The notes below the pieces were generated by a model. That model had not been told where the DNA came from. It did no database searches and worked only from the letters and a program-made list of their open reading frames with translations. From contig NZ_LT732526.1 of NCBI RefSeq assembly GCF_900155545.1, positions 1,370,796 to 1,434,795 of the forward strand: 64,000 nucleotides of DNA, given 5' to 3'. The translations under genes were made by a program, and so were the position numbers. Shown here piece by piece: positions 25,699 through 33,607 of the stretch; position 1 is the stretch's first letter; the number at the start of each line of letters is the position of its first letter. Origin of the DNA: Clostridium sp. Marseille-P2415. Lineage in GTDB: Bacteria > Bacillota > Clostridia > Lachnospirales > Lachnospiraceae.

Positions 25699-26613
25699 TT
25701 ACGAAATCTCCGAAATAACAAAGGTCGCGGCGGAAGCCAGGAAAAAAAGAATCATGCCGGGGTTTAAGAACAGGATAGGAAAAGTCCCTTTCCCCCAGGT
25801 TTCTTCCATTCCGGATTCCAGCACCAGTTTTTTCCGGCTGATAAAAAAAAGAATGGTCCCGGAAAGAACCGCTGTCAGCATGAAGACCGAATAAACAGCG
25901 GAAAGCCATGCAGCATCCTCCACATGGAGCGCTGCAATGGACCCCAGGAAATTAATCATCATATGAAAGGCTATGGTATACCGAAGCCTGCCTGTTTGAA
26001 TGTAAATATAAGCAAACACCAGACCGATTCCAAAAGCATAAAAGAACTGATAGAAATTCCCATGGCTCAGCGCAAAGACAAAGCCGGATACGACGATTGC
26101 CGCTTTATCTCCATACAATCTGATCCGGTCTATCAATACCTTCCGGTACAGAATTTCCTCACAGACCGGTGCCATTACCACCATGGTAACAAAAATGGTC
26201 CAGCTGCTTAAGCCCTCCATGATCTCTTCCACCGGATTCACCATGGGCTTGCCCTGGAGAGCACACACGATACTCATCAGTGCCTGCCCGATCAGGTTAC
26301 CAAAAAACAAGGCGCTCATGCAGATTAAAAATGCGGCTGCCAGCATCTTTACTCCGGCCTTTTTTGCCTGCGGCCTGCCTAAAACCTGCATATCCTTTAC
26401 TATGAAGTACGTGACAACGCCTCCCACAGCATAAGTAGCGAAAGAGGAACCAAGTATATACCCGTCGCCAAAGACTATCTCCACTCCAAACCGTGACAAT
26501 GCTGCGGCAATGGTTCCTATCTCAAGCTGCAGAACAAACGTTACAAGCAGAAATGCTCCATATCCGATTCCAACTCTTGAAAATGCTTTCCATGCATATC
26601 TTCTGTCTCCCAC
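25699..26613 (-). CDS. CPBP family intramembrane metalloprotease
   Basis: 304 aa from GTG 26613, which has GGAGG ten bases upstream; the frame continues 28 codons upstream but without a site. About eight membrane segments. The Abi/CPBP motifs are complete: EEILYR (motif 1), FALSHGN (motif 2, His) and HMMINF (motif 3). Family members are Rce1-like glutamate proteases; several in Firmicutes act in bacteriocin immunity or membrane-protein processing. No bacteriocin gene is visible nearby, so the role is open. Monocistronic, lying upstream on the same strand of the leuS T-box. Confidence 0.88.
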   Translation of the reverse strand: MGDRRYAWKAFSRVGIGYGAFLLVTFVLQLEIGTIAAALSRFGVEIVFGDGYILGSSFATYAVGGVVTYFIVKDMQVLGRPQAKKAGVKMLAAAFLICMSALFFGNLIGQALMSIVCALQGKPMVNPVEEIMEGLSSWTIFVTMVVMAPVCEEILYRKVLIDRIRLYGDKAAIVVSGFVFALSHGNFYQFFYAFGIGLVFAYIYIQTGRLRYTIAFHMMINFLGSIAALHVEDAAWLSAVYSVFMLTAVLSGTILFFISRKKLVLESGMEETWGKGTFPILFLNPGMILFFLASAATFVISEIS

Positions 26614-26700
26614 TATTTCCGTACCTCCTGCAAGATGGTACCAGTTTAGCACAGTTCGGGGAAAAGTGCAATTCTTAAGCAGATAACATTCTCCCACGGA

Positions 26701-26752
26701 AAAACAAAAGCCCCGGAGCCTGGCATCTGTAAAATGCCAGACCCGCAGGGTC
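26701..26752 (-). terminator. Terminator of EF-G-like gene
   Basis: Stem CTGGCAT/ATGCCAG followed on the minus strand by GGGGCTTTTGTTTT. A second small hairpin GACCC-GCA-GGGTC precedes it and shares one base with it. Confidence 0.7.
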
Positions 26753-26765
26753 TTTGTGCATTGAT

Positions 26766-28868
26766 CTATCCTTCCATCTTGTCGATCTTGGAAGCCCGCT
26801 CCTCTACTTCCCGCTTCTGGACATCTCCCGGAGCCAGTTCATAACGGCTGAACTCGTATTCATAGGTCCCGATGCCTCCGGTCATGGAACGAAGATCCGT
26901 ATTGTAGCCAAACAATTCGGACATGGGCACATCCGCTTCGATGACCTGCCTGCCATGGTGATTGGAATTCATTCCCAGAACACGGCCCCTTCTGCGGTTT
27001 AAATCTCCCATGACATCTCCGGTAAATTTATCCGGAACCGTAACCTTAAGGGAAGCAATTGGTTCGAGAAGAACCGGATTCGCCTCCATAAATCCTTTTT
27101 TAAAGGCCATCGTGGCTGCCATCTTAAAGGCCAGTTCCGAGGAGTCTACCGGATGGTAAGAGCCGTCGGTCAGCGTTGCCTTTAACCCCACTACCGGATA
27201 AGCAGCAAGAGGGCCTTTTAGAACGCATTCTGCAATCCCCTTTTCAACTGCCGGGAAATAATTTCTGGGAACAGCTCCGCCAAAGACACATTCTTCAAAA
27301 ACATAAGGAGCTTCCAGATCGCCGGAGGGTTCAAAAATCATTTTTACATCGCCGTACTGTCCGTGTCCGCCGGACTGTTTCTTATACTTGCCCTGGACTT
27401 CCACTTTTTTCCGAATGGTCTCCCGGAAAGCAAATTTGGGTTTGCTCAGTTCGATTTCAACCTTATAGCGGTTTAACAGCTTGCTGACGACCACTTCCAG
27501 CTGCTGGTCGCCAATGGCGTACAGAAGGGACTGACGGTTCTCCGTATCATTGACCGCCTTTAAAGTCCAGTCTTCTTCCGTCAGCTTTGAAAGCGCATTA
27601 GAAACCTTGTCATCATCGCCTTTCGTCTTGGTCCTGTAACGCATGTATGTATACGGAGTGGAGATCTCCGGCTTATGATATACGATCGGAGCGGACCGCA
27701 AGGCTATGGTATCACCGGTCTGGGTCACGTTCAGTTTGGATACCGCGCCGATGTCTCCGGCTCTTAATTCCGGAACTTCAACGGCTTCTTTTCCTCTCAG
27801 CAGGTAAAGCTTGCCGATCTTTTCCTCTGTATCTTTATTTACATTATAAATGGTGGAGTCCGGCTTTAAGGTACCGGTACAGATCTTAAGCAGAGAATAT
27901 TTTCCGATAAACGGATCCACAATGGTCTTAAATATGCGGGCTGAAAGGGATACATGATCGTTGTACTTAGCTGTAAAGCGTTCCCCGGTAGAAATGTCCA
28001 CACCAATGCACTCATAACGGTCCGGAGACGGAAAATACTTATCTATGGCCTGAAGCACCATCCTGGCACCCTGGGCGTTGATTCCGGACCCCAGCATAAC
28101 CGGAACAATATTGCCTTCTATTACATACTCCCGAAGAGCAGAAGAAATCTCGTCCAGAGTGAACTCTTCACCGGAGAAGTAACGCTCCATATACTCCTCA
28201 CTGGTTTCCGCCACAGCCTCCATGAGAGCTTCGCGGGCAATTCCCAAATTCTTCTGACTGTAATCGGGAATCTCACATTCTTCATAATCGCTGTTAACGG
28301 TAAAACGCCGGCCTGCCATCTTCACAACATTAACAAAACCCACGAATTTTTCATTCTCACGAATGGGGAGGTGGAACGGCGCTATTTTTCTTCCGAACTC
28401 CTTTTCAAGCTTAAGCAATAATTCACGGTAACTGGCGTGGTCATCATCCATATTTGTCACAAAGAAAAGCCTTGGCAGCTTGTACTTTTCGCAAAGCTCC
28501 CATGCCTTATATGTGCCAACTTCAATACCTGCCTTGCAATTTACAACAATCACCGCTGCATCCGCAACGCTGATGGCCTCTTCGACTTCACCTACAAAAT
28601 CAAAATATCCGGGAGTATCAAGCAAGTTGATCTTGATCGGTCCATCCTCTCCTTCGTACTCCAAAGGAATCAGGGAAGTGGAGATGGAGAACTGTCTCTT
28701 GATCTCTTCTTTGTCATAATCGCTGATGGTATTGCCATCGGTAATTTTTCCCATTCTGCTGATGGCTCCGGTCACTAACGCCATAGCTTCTGCCAGGGTA
28801 GTTTTGCCGGCGCCCCCGTGCCCAAGTAAGGCGACGTTACGGATTTGTTTGGTTCCATACACGTTCAT
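26766..28868 (-). CDS. EF-G-like translational GTPase
   Basis: 700 aa from ATG 28868 (MNVYGTKQIRN), eight bases after AGGAGG; an ATG two codons upstream is too close to the site. G1 is GHGGAGKTT, G3 is DTPGYFDF. G4 is unusual, TNMDDD instead of NKxD. Domains II-V follow in EF-G order, with SGGHGQYGDVKM in domain IV and the C-terminal RRGRVLGM. It belongs to the paralogous EF-G-like group (FusA2 type), not the canonical fusA, which sits with ribosomal protein genes. Possible roles are ribosome recycling, stress or protection. Single gene with terminator. Confidence 0.9.
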   Translation of the reverse strand: MNVYGTKQIRNVALLGHGGAGKTTLAEAMALVTGAISRMGKITDGNTISDYDKEEIKRQFSISTSLIPLEYEGEDGPIKINLLDTPGYFDFVGEVEEAISVADAAVIVVNCKAGIEVGTYKAWELCEKYKLPRLFFVTNMDDDHASYRELLLKLEKEFGRKIAPFHLPIRENEKFVGFVNVVKMAGRRFTVNSDYEECEIPDYSQKNLGIAREALMEAVAETSEEYMERYFSGEEFTLDEISSALREYVIEGNIVPVMLGSGINAQGARMVLQAIDKYFPSPDRYECIGVDISTGERFTAKYNDHVSLSARIFKTIVDPFIGKYSLLKICTGTLKPDSTIYNVNKDTEEKIGKLYLLRGKEAVEVPELRAGDIGAVSKLNVTQTGDTIALRSAPIVYHKPEISTPYTYMRYRTKTKGDDDKVSNALSKLTEEDWTLKAVNDTENRQSLLYAIGDQQLEVVVSKLLNRYKVEIELSKPKFAFRETIRKKVEVQGKYKKQSGGHGQYGDVKMIFEPSGDLEAPYVFEECVFGGAVPRNYFPAVEKGIAECVLKGPLAAYPVVGLKATLTDGSYHPVDSSELAFKMAATMAFKKGFMEANPVLLEPIASLKVTVPDKFTGDVMGDLNRRRGRVLGMNSNHHGRQVIEADVPMSELFGYNTDLRSMTGGIGTYEYEFSRYELAPGDVQKREVEERASKIDKMEG

Positions 28869-28992
28869 AAACATTCCTCCTGTTCGGTATTTAAGTCTAT
28901 GAGGATATTTTACTAAAAATGTCATATAATTGCAAGTAAAAGGTGCAATTTGCACAAACATTTTTCGCGCATTTTCCCATTTCTGCAAAAGA

Positions 28993-29012
28993 AAAGAGGG
29001 CCTGGCCCTCAT
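28993..29012 (-). terminator. Intrinsic terminator after kinase gene
   Basis: Minus strand GAGGGCC-A-GGCCCTC followed by TTTTCTTTT. It ends transcripts coming from the retron/kinase region. Confidence 0.7.
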
Positions 29013-29018
29013 TCTTAT

Positions 29019-29108
29019 TCAATCTGCTTCATAAAAGTCTTCATTCAGTTTTCCGCTGGCTTCAAAATAGTAATAAGTTTCGCCTATAACAGCTGCGCCA
29101 GTGACCTT
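29019..29108 (-). pseudogene. Remnant resembling a wall-binding repeat
   Basis: A 29-codon frame closed by stops at both ends. It reads VTGAAVIGETYYYFEASGKL…, resembling one choline/glucan-binding (CW_binding) repeat with its YYF…G core. It has no start codon and sits in the 100 bp between the kinase stop and the terminator. The likely origin is the 3' scrap of a deleted surface-protein gene. An 8-bp direct repeat AGGTCACT spans the kinase stop and the start of the remnant. Low confidence because the match is one short repeat. Confidence 0.3.
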
Positions 29109-29113
29109 TCATT

Positions 29114-30037
29114 TTATTGGAGTGACCTAGCTGCCTTAAGGGCTGTATCCAGTGCACTCATTATTGGTATCCCGATCCCGATGCCCGGCATCGCTTCCCG
29201 GACTCTCTCTTCCACCATATTGCGGATGATATCATTTTTAACCAGAACGCTGCCCCAGAGCCAGAGATTAAATTCGCCCGGCGGACTTTTTAGATCCATC
29301 TTGGCTGCGGTGTCCCGTATGAGTCCCCACAGGGCTTCCCCACATTCCCGGTGAATGCGGATGGCCTCATGGTCCCCTGAGTCTGCCGCCTGATATGCAA
29401 ACAGGGATAACCTGGCGATTTCAGATTTTTCCATGAGATTGGCATTGACAAAATCGTCCATCTTTTCCAAAGTATCAAGCCCCGTTGCTTTTACAATAAG
29501 AGGCGTGAGAATGGGACACTTGATTCGGCCGGACAATTCATCCGCTGCCGCTCTTAAGACTTTCAGCCCTAAGTCAAAAGCACTTCCCTCATCGCTTAAG
29601 ATATGGTTCCAGCCGCCGGTCCGGTATATATTTCCTTTTGTATCCCTTCCAAAGCATACGGAACCGGTTCCTGATATGACTACCAGGGATGGGGTCTCCG
29701 TTAAATGGAGAAACACTTCACAGTCATTTAATACCAGAAGCCTTTCATGAGGAAATCCCATCTCTTCAAAGCTGGACCTGCAATCATGCTCATCCGACGG
29801 AGAATCGATTCCGCTGGCTGCTACGCAGATTCCAAGGCAGCTGTCCGGATCCAGTTCCAGTTTCTTAAGGGCCGGGAGCACCAGCTCACGGTAACGCAGC
29901 CTGCTCTTTTCAGCTCCATCCGTATTGATGCTGCAGCCCGGTGCAGTAAATTCGCCAAGTACTGTCCCAGCCATATCACAGACTTTAAGCCGTCCGTTGG
30001 TTCCACCGATATCCAATCCCGCATAATATCCTTTCAT
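29114..30037 (-). CDS. BadF/BadG/BcrA/BcrD-type ATPase, probable N-acetylglucosamine kinase-like
   Basis: 307 aa from ATG 30037 with GGAGGACGGGAG upstream. It has the ASKHA fold: phosphate-1 motif GLDIGGTNGRLKV at the N-terminus, an Asp-containing ASGIDSP, the phosphate-2 loop VVISGTGSVCFGRD (~107-120), and the C-terminal LWGSVLVKN adenosine motif. Sugar kinases of this group phosphorylate N-acetylglucosamine or related sugars; others are benzoyl-CoA reductase activators, but the Cys residues of those activators are absent. The ATG overlaps the reverse transcriptase stop (ATGA), so the two are translationally coupled. Either a housekeeping kinase that lies downstream by chance, or part of the retron unit. 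Confidence 0.8.
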   Translation of the reverse strand: MKGYYAGLDIGGTNGRLKVCDMAGTVLGEFTAPGCSINTDGAEKSRLRYRELVLPALKKLELDPDSCLGICVAASGIDSPSDEHDCRSSFEEMGFPHERLLVLNDCEVFLHLTETPSLVVISGTGSVCFGRDTKGNIYRTGGWNHILSDEGSAFDLGLKVLRAAADELSGRIKCPILTPLIVKATGLDTLEKMDDFVNANLMEKSEIARLSLFAYQAADSGDHEAIRIHRECGEALWGLIRDTAAKMDLKSPPGEFNLWLWGSVLVKNDIIRNMVEERVREAMPGIGIGIPIMSALDTALKAARSLQ

Positions 30038-31051
30038 GAGACTCCCGTCCTCCTCACAGGTTTCATTTTCTCTGCTTTCCTCCCCAGTACAGCTAAGAGC
30101 TTCTCCTCCGCTTCCCGAAACCACCGGTCCTCAGTATTCACCAAAAGGACATAGCGTATTCTTCCCAAAAGAGAAAGAAGATACTGATTCTCCGGAATCA
30201 ATGCATTTTCCCCGCTTCTCTCCAGATGGGACTTTACCCCGTATTTCAGGCAGTAATAAACCTCCTGCCGCAGTTTCCTCCTGTAGTCTATGGAGACCTG
30301 CGGTTTTTCATTGACCACGATTCCCGTAACCGCCTGCCTTCCGTTGCGGTACAGGATCCTGGTCTTCTCTTCATTCAGTTCAAACCCCATGGCGTTCAAA
30401 AAACCGGAGGCTTTCCGGATAACCGGACCCGGGTTAAAATCACCGGAAAACGTCATATCATCGCAGTATCTGGTATAAGAGATCCCCTTATCCCCGCACC
30501 ATTTCTTCATATATTCATCAAAATGCTTCATAACCAGGTTAGAAATCGCCGGCGAAGCAGGAGAACCCTGAGGAAGAAAATCGCTGCAGCAGCATAAGGC
30601 AGTCAGCATGGTTCCTGCTGCCGGAGGAAAATACCGGGCGGGAAATGCGCTTTTAAGAACCATAGGAAATGAAATACTCCCGAAAAAATTTTATATCCAG
30701 CTTCACCACCACATTTTTTCCCGTATGGGCCCAGGCATTCGGTACCACCCCTGCGCCTTTATGGTAGGCCGTGGCGCAGCCGGAGACTGCATACCCGTCC
30801 AGGATGTGATGCAGGATATTCTTCTGTATTCTCATTAATATTTTATCCGGCACCAAAAGCCTGCGCTCTGTTCCGTCTCTCTTGGGAATACGGACAGTAC
30901 GATAATGGCGCTCCGTATGGTTGCTGACAGCATAAAGACATGCCATTACCTTTTCGTCCGGCCAGCTGGTATTCCCAAGAAGGCGGAAAGATAGCAGCAT
31001 GTCCCTGCAATGCTTTTGCGTACAGTATTTCCACAAATCTGTCTGATACAT
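30034..31051 (-). pseudogene. Retron-type reverse transcriptase, split by a frameshift
   Basis: Start ATG 31051 (MYQTDLWKYC) has GGAGG five bases upstream. The first frame (31051-30653) carries IPKRDGTERRLLVPDK, the retron-specific NAxxH motif (NAWAH) and the first catalytic Asp (VVKLDIK). At a T6 run (30683-30688) the frame shifts. In the +1 frame the protein continues as FFGSIS, then LPQGSPASPAISN, the catalytic YCDD (YTRYCDDMTFSG), and the retron VTG region (AVTGIVVNEK … YRRKL). The total span of 1018 nt lacks two bases of a full 339-aa gene, so a 2-nt deletion or 1-nt insertion explains it. Alternatives are a sequencing error, slippage rescue, or reinitiation at ATG 30663 (inside the 11-base overlap) giving a split enzyme. 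Confidence 0.85.
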
Positions 31052-31101
31052 CGGATCCTCCATACCAGTTTATCTTAAAATTCTTTATTTTTCCGCTTAA
31101 A

Positions 31102-31294
31102 AACAACAGAAGCAATACAAACATGATGCCGTAAGATGCGAAGATGTACAAGCTGCAGGCGTAAGCACATGCAATGTGCGGAAGTACCTCGCAGCAGATT
31201 ACGGCCTTTTCCCATACCATGATGCTCCCGGCAGCGACTCGCTGCCCGGCCGGATGCTATAATCTTTCCGGAAAATACTATTGCTTCTGCTGTT
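31102..31294 (-). ncRNA. Retron msr/msd non-coding RNA
   Basis: Read on the minus strand, directly upstream of the reverse transcriptase. The a1 segment (31279-31294, ending CAGAAGCAATA) pairs over 16 bp, with one G·U, with a2 (31102-31117, TATTGCTTCTG…). The base right after a1 is G (complement of 31278), where the branching guanosine is found in retron Ec86. An msr hairpin follows (GGCAGCG-AGT-CGCTGCC, 31230-31246). Then comes a long msd stem-loop whose base pairs are GCCGTAA/TTACGGC (31199-31205 with 31128-31134). Inner stems are TGCGA/TCGCA and GTAC/GTAC, and the tip is GCACAT-TGC-ATGTGC (31165-31179). The size of about 193 nt and the order a1-msr-msd-a2-RT fit known retrons. Confidence 0.8.
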
Positions 31295-31416
31295 CTGCTA
31301 ATCATTCTATCACAATGCTTTAAAATATTCCACTGTTTTGCTTTTCAAAAAAGTGACTTAGATCCCTTCTAAATGATATTTTACGTTAAAGTGTCAAAGT
31401 TTAACGTGCAAAAGCG

Positions 31417-31445
31417 TTGACAAGTCATACACAATCTATTACAAT
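31417..31445 (+). promoter_or_regulatory. Sigma-A promoter of aroF operon
   Basis: Consensus TTGACA, 17-base spacer, TACAAT, 39 bases before ATG 31484. Confidence 0.85.
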
Positions 31446-31483
31446 GGGGATTAAATATTTTGAAAAAGTGAGGGAAAGAAAAC

Positions 31484-32503
31484 ATGATCATCATTATGAA
31501 ACCTGACGCTTCCGAGGAAGCTGTCGGAAAAGTCAGACACCTGATCGAATCAAACGGCCTTCAGGCTCATTTATCCAGAGGAACAGAGGTGACCATTGTC
31601 GGCGTCGTAGGTGACAAAACAAAACTGGAGGTCGTGAACATGGAGCTGTTGGAGGGCGTTGATAAAATCGTTGCCGTTACTGAGACTTATAAACTGGTTA
31701 ACAAAAAATTCCATCCGGAGGACACGGTCATAACCATCGGAAATACAAAAATCGGTCCCGGGCATCTAACCATAATGGCGGGTCCGTGTGCCATTGAAAA
31801 CCACGATATGGTCATAGAAACTGCTTTTGCCGTTAAAAAAGCCGGTGCCCGGTTCCTGAGGGGCGGCGCTTACAAGCCAAGAACCTCCCCATATGCATTC
31901 CAGGGCCTGGAGGAAGAAGGCTTAAAATTCATGAAGGAGGCCAGAGAAGCCACGGGCCTTAACATTGTCTGTGAAATCACAAGTCTGCGCGCTCTTGAAA
32001 CAGCCGTAAAATATGTGGACATGATCCAGATCGGCGCACGGAATATGCAGAATTTCGAGCTTTTGAAGGAAGCCGGAAAGGCAGGCATTCCGGTTCTGCT
32101 AAAGAGAGGCCTTTCCGCCACCATCGATGAATGGCTGAACGCAGCAGAATACATCGCCTCCGAAGGCAATCCGAATATCGTTCTCTGCGAACGCGGCATC
32201 CGTACATACGAAACGGCTACCAGAAACACCCTGGACATCAGTGCGGTGCCGGTGATCCGAGCCAAGAGTCATCTGCCGATCATCATTGATCCAAGCCATG
32301 CCACCGGAGTAAGAGCTTATATTGAACCCATTTCCAAGGCTGCCATAGCTGTCGGCGCCGACGGACTGATCGTTGAAGTCCACCCCTGCCCCTCTTCTGC
32401 CTTATCCGACGGTCCTCAGTCCCTGACCTTTGAGCAATTTGATAACCTGATCGAAGAATTAAAGCCTTACGCCAGACTTGCGGGGAGGGTCCTTCATGAG
32501 TGA
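31484..32503 (+). CDS. aroF: 3-deoxy-7-phosphoheptulonate (DAHP) synthase, type I-beta
   Basis: 339 aa. Residues ~1-70 form a ferredoxin-like regulatory domain ([22 protein letters not shown]), as in the Thermotoga-type enzyme. The TIM-barrel catalytic domain follows, with [34 protein letters not shown] and the metal-binding IDPSHATG. It condenses PEP and erythrose-4-phosphate, the first step of aromatic amino acid synthesis. The N-terminal domain is the usual site of feedback inhibition by Tyr/Phe. GAGGGAAAG precedes the ATG. First gene of the aroF-tyrA-aroA operon and divergent from the retron. Confidence 0.96.
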   Translation: MIIIMKPDASEEAVGKVRHLIESNGLQAHLSRGTEVTIVGVVGDKTKLEVVNMELLEGVDKIVAVTETYKLVNKKFHPEDTVITIGNTKIGPGHLTIMAGPCAIENHDMVIETAFAVKKAGARFLRGGAYKPRTSPYAFQGLEEEGLKFMKEAREATGLNIVCEITSLRALETAVKYVDMIQIGARNMQNFELLKEAGKAGIPVLLKRGLSATIDEWLNAAEYIASEGNPNIVLCERGIRTYETATRNTLDISAVPVIRAKSHLPIIIDPSHATGVRAYIEPISKAAIAVGADGLIVEVHPCPSSALSDGPQSLTFEQFDNLIEELKPYARLAGRVLHE

Positions 32504-33593
32504 TGCCATAATTGCCTTTATCGGGCTTGGTCTCATTGGCGGTTCCATAGCCAGAGGGATCAAGCGTGAAGAACCGGATACAAAAATCATGGCCTATATG
32601 CGGACCCGTTCCAGGCTTTTACAGGCAAAAGAAGAGGGGATCGTGGATGTGGTCTTAGAAGGAATCGGGGAAGAACTCCGGGAATGCGATCTCATTTTTC
32701 TGTGTACTCCTGTGGAATACAATGCAAAATATTTATCCGGGATCCGGCCATTTTTAAAGCTTGGAGCCATCGTTACCGACGTAGGCAGTACCAAGACGGA
32801 TATTCACGAAGAGGTGATCCGCCTTGACATGGAAAGCTGGTTTGTTGGAGGGCATCCGATGGCCGGTTCCGAAAAGACCGGATACGGAAACTCTACCGAC
32901 CATTTGCTGGAAAACGCCTATTATATCATTACTCCTACCGCGCATTCCACGGAGGACCAGGTAAACCGGCTGGTCCGGATCTCCCGGATGATCGGCTCTA
33001 TTCCCATTGTCCTGGATTATCATGAGCATGACTTTGTGACCGCGGCAATCAGCCATCTGCCCCATATCGTGGCTTCCAGCCTTGTGAACCTGGTAAAGGA
33101 TTCCGATAATGAGCAGGGGCTCATGAAGCGGCTGGCTGCCGGAGGCTTTAAGGACATCACAAGAATTGCCTCCTCCTCACCGGAAATGTGGGAACAGATC
33201 TGCATGACAAACAGCCAGAACCTCTCCGTGATCCTGGACCGCTATATTGCTTCCCTAAGCCAGATCCAAGCCGGGTTAAAGGCAAAAGACAGCCAATATA
33301 TCTACCAGCTTTTTGAGACTTCCAGAGACTACCGCAGCACCTTTTCGGAAAAAACGCCGGGTCCTATTGCACCGGATTATTCCTTTACGGTGGACATGGC
33401 CGACAAAGTCGGTGCTATCTCCACTTTATCCGTCATTCTGGCCGCAAAGGGGATCAGCATCAAGAACATCGGCATCAACCACAACCGGGAGCACGGAGAA
33501 GGGACTTTAAGAATCGCATTCTATGACAGGGAAGCCATGGACAATGCGTGGAAACAGCTGGAACGGTATCATTATGACTTAATTTCGAATTAA
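32496..33593 (+). CDS. tyrA: Prephenate dehydrogenase with ACT domain
   Basis: 365 aa from ATG 32496, overlapping the aroF stop by 8 bp, with GGGAGG upstream. The NAD-binding motif is FIGLGLIGGSIARG. The prephenate-binding GGHPMAGSEKTGY and AAISHLPH follow. A C-terminal ACT domain (~296-365, FTVDMADKVGAISTLSVILAAKGISIKNIGI) suggests allosteric control by tyrosine. It converts prephenate to 4-hydroxyphenylpyruvate. Translational coupling with aroF is likely. Confidence 0.95.
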   Translation: MSDAIIAFIGLGLIGGSIARGIKREEPDTKIMAYMRTRSRLLQAKEEGIVDVVLEGIGEELRECDLIFLCTPVEYNAKYLSGIRPFLKLGAIVTDVGSTKTDIHEEVIRLDMESWFVGGHPMAGSEKTGYGNSTDHLLENAYYIITPTAHSTEDQVNRLVRISRMIGSIPIVLDYHEHDFVTAAISHLPHIVASSLVNLVKDSDNEQGLMKRLAAGGFKDITRIASSSPEMWEQICMTNSQNLSVILDRYIASLSQIQAGLKAKDSQYIYQLFETSRDYRSTFSEKTPGPIAPDYSFTVDMADKVGAISTLSVILAAKGISIKNIGINHNREHGEGTLRIAFYDREAMDNAWKQLERYHYDLISN

Positions 33594-33607
33594 AGAGAGG
33601 AATTCCT

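Noticed and set aside
30653-30691. Programmed -1 ribosomal frameshift at A4T6 in the retron RT
   Set aside because: The downstream RT frame is +1 (or -2) relative to the first, so a -1 slip would not join the two halves.
30843-31220. 125-codon frame on the minus strand covering the msd RNA and the RT start
   Set aside because: It overlaps the well-supported RT in another frame. Its hydrophobic N-terminal part is the structured msr/msd region, whose pairing explains the sequence better.
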